From positions 1 through 34,651 of the forward strand of contig CAZAZQ010000023.1 in NCBI GenBank assembly GCA_964489705.1: DNA of 34,651 nucleotides. The letters run 5' to 3'. The position numbers and the translations under genes were made by a program. This document shows, piece after piece, positions 33,552 through 34,651 of this stretch. The notes under the pieces were generated by a model that was not told where the DNA came from, searched no databases, and worked only from the letters and a program-made list of their open reading frames with translations. The DNA is from CAZAZQ01 sp964489705. Lineage in GTDB: Bacteria; Zixibacteria; MSB-5A5; GN15; FEB-12. Each line of letters starts with the position of its first letter. Position 1 is the first letter of the stretch.

Positions 33552-34097
33552 ATGAAACCTTCCTCGACTCCGAAGAACATCCTGATAACCGGCGTGCCGG
33601 GAGTAGGCAAAACGACCCTTATCAGAAAGCTGGCGGACTCCCTTTCGTCACTCTCGCCGGTTGGTTTTTATACCGAGGAAATCCGCCGTGGAGACGTTCG
33701 CGAAGGGTTCGCCTTGGTTTCACTCGACGGCAGCCGTCAACCGCTGGCGCATGTGCGGATAGCCGGAGTGCACAAGGTGGGGAAGTATGGGGTCGACGTG
33801 AAGGGCTTCGAAGCGTTCCTTGAGCGGCTTGATTTTTTCAACCCGGCGAATAAGCTGATCGTTATAGACGAAATCGGGAAAATGGAGTGCCTGTCGGTCA
33901 AATTCAAGGAGCTCCTGAGAGAGATTTTCGACAGTGAGAAAACGGTCTTGGCGACTATTGCCTTGAAAGGGACCGGGATAATCAAAAGCCTGAAACGGCG
34001 ACCGGACGTGACTCTCTTCACCGTGACGCCGCGGAACAGGAACAACGCCCCCACTCACCTCATGCCTCTTCTTCAACCTTCCGACGTCCGGCGGTAG
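33552..34097 (+). CDS. THEP1-type nucleoside-triphosphatase
   Basis: 181-aa P-loop NTPase of the THEP1 (NTPase-1) family. Walker A is GVPGVGKTT near 15-23, followed by the family segment VGFYTEEIRRGDVREGF, then KYGVDVKGFE, Walker B VIDEIGKMECLS and a C-terminal FTVTPRNRNN. Members hydrolyse NTPs in vitro; the physiological role is unclear. It begins eight bases after the response regulator, so it is probably the last gene of the two-component operon, an unusual partner for it. Its final 38 bases overlap the 3' end of the convergent BlaI-type gene. Confidence 0.9.
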   Translation: MKPSSTPKNILITGVPGVGKTTLIRKLADSLSSLSPVGFYTEEIRRGDVREGFALVSLDGSRQPLAHVRIAGVHKVGKYGVDVKGFEAFLERLDFFNPANKLIVIDEIGKMECLSVKFKELLREIFDSEKTVLATIALKGTGIIKSLKRRPDVTLFTVTPRNRNNAPTHLMPLLQPSDVRR

Positions 34098-34425
34098 CGG
34101 GATTGCGGAAAGAAGCATTTCGTTCCAAACATCGAGCAACAACCTCAAACCGCTCGGCAAGAAAGCTCGCCTTGTCCTGCCGCGGGGAATAGGTATAAAA
34201 TCTTCCGTCTTTTCTCTTTTCCAAAAGCCCCTTTTTCACCAGCCTCCCGAGTACCGTCATGACGGTAGTGTAGGCGCGCGAATCTTTTTCTCCCAAGTGA
34301 AAGAGGGCCGACTTGACGGTCACCTCTTTCTTCTCCCACGCCAGCTCCATCAACTTCGCCTCGGTAGGTCCTAAAAAGACCGCCGCCCCGTCGGCATACG
34401 GATCGAAATAAAACCGCCGCTCCAT
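34060..34425 (-). CDS. BlaI/MecI/CopY-family transcriptional repressor
   Basis: 121 aa from ATG 34425, one base after the stop of the upstream small gene (TGA G ATG), which supports this start over upstream TTG/GTG codons. The winged-helix domain shows the family pattern: LGPTEAKLMELAWEKKEVTV, AYTTVMTVLGRLVKKGLL and KRKDGRFYTYSP. It would bind DNA as a dimer. The C-terminal half is shorter and more divergent than in BlaI, and no BlaR1-type sensor protease is adjacent. Co-expression with a two-helix membrane protein suggests regulation of an envelope-related set of genes. The coding end overlaps the THEP1 gene on the other strand. Confidence 0.9.
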   Translation of the reverse strand: MERRFYFDPYADGAAVFLGPTEAKLMELAWEKKEVTVKSALFHLGEKDSRAYTTVMTVLGRLVKKGLLEKRKDGRFYTYSPRQDKASFLAERFEVVARCLERNASFRNPATAGRRKVEEEA

Positions 34426-34426
34426 C

Positions 34427-34585
34427 TCAAAAGATTTTTCTGCGCTTCCTTTCGATAACCATCGCCGCACCCAAAGCAATCAAAGCGATAGGCAAAAAAT
34501 AGTCCCATGCCGAGCCGGAAATGACGCCCAGCCGTTCAAGCAACATCAACACCCCCAACAACAAGAGCAATATACCAACAAACAT
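34427..34585 (-). CDS. 52-aa two-helix membrane protein, LiaF/DUF5668-like
   Basis: Short gene found by reading the minus strand. ATG 34585 is preceded by GGAGG with five bases spacing, and the frame ends at TGA 34427-34429. The product begins MFVGILLLLLGVLMLLERLG, has a WDYFLPIALIALGAAMVIE second helix and a basic tail (RKRRKIF). This two-helix pattern with a central WDYF-P resembles the LiaF/DUF5668-type membrane domain, usually linked to envelope-stress sensing. The stop is one base before the BlaI-type start, so the two are translationally coupled. A TATATT on the minus strand at 34616-34621 could be a -10 box, but the -35 is weak. Confidence 0.8.
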   Translation of the reverse strand: MFVGILLLLLGVLMLLERLGVISGSAWDYFLPIALIALGAAMVIERKRRKIF

Positions 34586-34651
34586 GGCTTCCTCCTTCCG
34601 GACAGTTTGTTTTGGAATATAGAGAGAAGGGTTGAAAAAGAAAAGAGTTTT

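Noticed and set aside
1..34651. CRISPR arrays, tRNA/rRNA genes, insertion sequences or prophage genes
   Set aside because: No regularly spaced repeats, cloverleaf-forming stretches, rRNA-like sequence, transposase or integrase motifs were seen on reading both strands.

Overview
The window is a bacterial chromosome segment of about 34.7 kb centred on the replication-initiation region (dnaA, dnaN, recF and a DnaA-box-rich origin). The core genes look moderately GC-rich (not counted), with SD-type ribosome binding sites and tight operons. Lgt, many exported proteins with signal peptides, a family-5-type periplasmic binding-protein-like product and an NtrY/NtrC-like pair suggest a diderm (Gram-negative-type) bacterium. 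A cysteine-protease-type PurF with 4Fe-4S cysteines, an Mrp ATPase lacking the usual CxxC pair, and an exported lysyl-endopeptidase-like protease with an extra C-terminal beta domain fit an uncultivated lineage of the FCB/Zixibacteria kind. That placement is inference only, since no rRNA or other decisive marker is present.

Layout. 1-1546 (-): exported serine protease, cut by the window edge. 1996-3932 (-): AT-rich two-gene type II restriction-modification module, methylase first, overlapping by ATGA. 4195-6550 (+): small membrane protein, then the CstA peptide transporter and a good intrinsic terminator. 6566-7543: AT-rich islet with one unrecognised gene (-), flanked by imperfect ~37-bp direct repeats; the right repeat runs into a coding remnant that overlaps the start of yggS/PLPBP (+, 7540-8232). 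8269-13271 (-): dnaA-dnaN-recF, with an orphan CUT1-type ABC ATPase abutting recF. DnaA boxes lie on both sides of dnaA. 13694-14755 (-): Mrp. 15038-20656 (+): purF, nadE, rsmI, a PAP2-family membrane enzyme, lgt and a HEAT-like protein. 20927-26687 (+): mutS2-dnaG-recN, nearly gapless. 26785-29022 (-): TPR protein and a beta-propeller putative lipoprotein with a strong terminator between them. 29297-34097 (+): a solute-binding-protein-like exported protein translationally coupled to an NtrY-like kinase, then an NtrC-like sigma-54 activator and a THEP1 NTPase. 34060-34585 (-): BlaI/MecI-type repressor coupled to a 52-aa two-helix membrane protein.

Most of the window is ordinary core genome. 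The parts that most deserve a second look are the periplasmic-protein/kinase/sigma-54-activator/THEP1 operon with its upstream 18-bp repeats, the BlaI/LiaF-like small-protein pair, the orphan sugar-type ATPase glued to recF, and the repeat-flanked AT-rich insert beside a truncated reading frame. No CRISPR array, rRNA, tRNA, transposase or integrase was seen.
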